From assembly GCA_900314375.1 (NCBI GenBank), contig OMVC01000203.1:1-23686 (forward strand): a stretch of DNA of 23,686 nt. The letters are read 5' to 3'. Origin of the DNA: an uncultured bacterium. GTDB lineage: Bacteria; Cyanobacteriota; Vampirovibrionia; Gastranaerophilales; Gastranaerophilaceae. The notes beneath the pieces were generated by a model. The model was not told where the DNA came from, made no database searches, and saw only the letters and a program-made list of their open reading frames with translations. The position numbers and the translations under genes are program-made. Positions 23,411 to 23,686 of the stretch are shown here, one piece after another. How positions within the stretch are numbered: the stretch's first letter is position 1; every line of letters begins with the position of its first letter.

Positions 23411-23686
23411 AAGTCCTGTAAAACTTTAGAAAAATATTAATATAATGTCACAAAAGTTAAGCATAGTAGGAATGATAAAAAAGATAATAATTATAAATCA
23501 GGAAAACTTTCCGCAATGAATATGTGTTTAAAACGCATCAAATTCAGGTTGCGAAAAAAATTTCATTATTGAACTTCTGAAAAGTAATCTGATAGTGCCT
23601 ACGCATCTTACTTTGTTTTTGGCAACAATTATTTCGGAATTTATCAGGAAACGCCGATAGATATAACCCTTGAATTTGATAAGGGG
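23411..23686. other. Terminal region with a compound hairpin, no supported gene
   Basis: No convincing gene is visible. On the minus strand one frame stays open from the window edge to a TAA at 23528-23530 (~50 codons), but a second minus frame is open nearly as far and neither looks conserved. At 23512-23553 a three-part stem forms: CGCAA/TTGCG, TGAAT/ATTCA after a GG bulge, and ATGTGTT/AACGCAT with one G-T pair. Seven A follow on the plus strand, which is a T-run entering the hairpin on the minus strand. It could be a structured RNA element or a terminator for a gene beyond the edge. Confidence 0.4.

Noticed and set aside
23528..23686. Partial minus-strand gene entering from the right edge
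   Set aside because: The open frame is only ~50 codons, another minus frame is also open over most of it, the stop falls inside the compound hairpin, and the peptide shows no recognisable feature.
1..23686. tRNA, rRNA, insertion sequence or CRISPR array
   Set aside because: No cloverleaf, rRNA core motif, transposase or repeat-spacer pattern was seen on either strand.

Overview
The window is AT-rich apart from its first ~400 bases. It encodes a double-membrane, anaerobic, fermentative bacterium: a tripartite type I secretion system (T1SS) with a TolC-like outer-membrane channel, rubrerythrin, CstA-type uptake and a GH35 glycosidase operon. The protein style and the many genes without a Shine-Dalgarno (SD) site suggest a non-photosynthetic gut cyanobacterial relative (Melainabacteria/Vampirovibrionia, Gastranaerophilales-like). 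That placement is an inference from gene content and was not tested.

Layout. 1-401: GC-richer, gene-free block of inverted repeats. 402-2363 (-): large TPR/SLT lytic transglycosylase. 2498-8277 (+): compact operon of TolC-like channel, HlyB-type ABC exporter with a degenerate C39 domain, HlyD-type adaptor and a GT4 glycosyltransferase, joined by a 1-nt overlap, a stop codon merged with the next SD, and a zero-nt junction. A 13-bp hairpin terminator separates it from the convergent gene 8350-10539 (-), a 729-aa protein with about 22 turns of a GND-x-Y repeat, the probable T1SS substrate. 10820-11713 (-): CDF metal exporter. 11782-12261 (+): small secreted lytic transglycosylase. 12263-16342 (-): operon of GH35 glycosidase, small CGDB/DUF6379-like protein, Fe-S flavoprotein reductase and hexapeptide acetyltransferase. 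16457-16681 (+): promoter, leader and first codons of a second substrate-like gene, abruptly fused tail-to-tail to a truncated signal-peptide beta-helix gene (16580-17293, -). 17462-18352 (+): divergent protein-kinase-fold protein. 18359-19312 (-): HPP-like membrane protein. 19525-20958 (+): CstA. 21016-21552 (-): rubrerythrin. 21591-23395 (-): two-gene operon of unknown function. The last ~290 bases hold no supported gene but a strong compound hairpin.

How it fits together. The T1SS operon and the convergent GND-repeat gene form a self-contained secretion locus. The repeat is a variant of the RTX beta-roll with only one Gly-Asn-Asp turn per ~19 residues, and the operon carries its own glycosyltransferase. 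The substrate gene and the remnant at 16598 share an unusually organised 5' region: extended -10, a GGAATTAAGA box, ATGGC, a hairpin, GGATTTT, AAGGAGA and an ATGGC start. This suggests a family of substrates with a common leader RNA. Separately, several other genes have a -10 hexamer only 4-10 nt before the start codon and no SD, which predicts leaderless transcripts.
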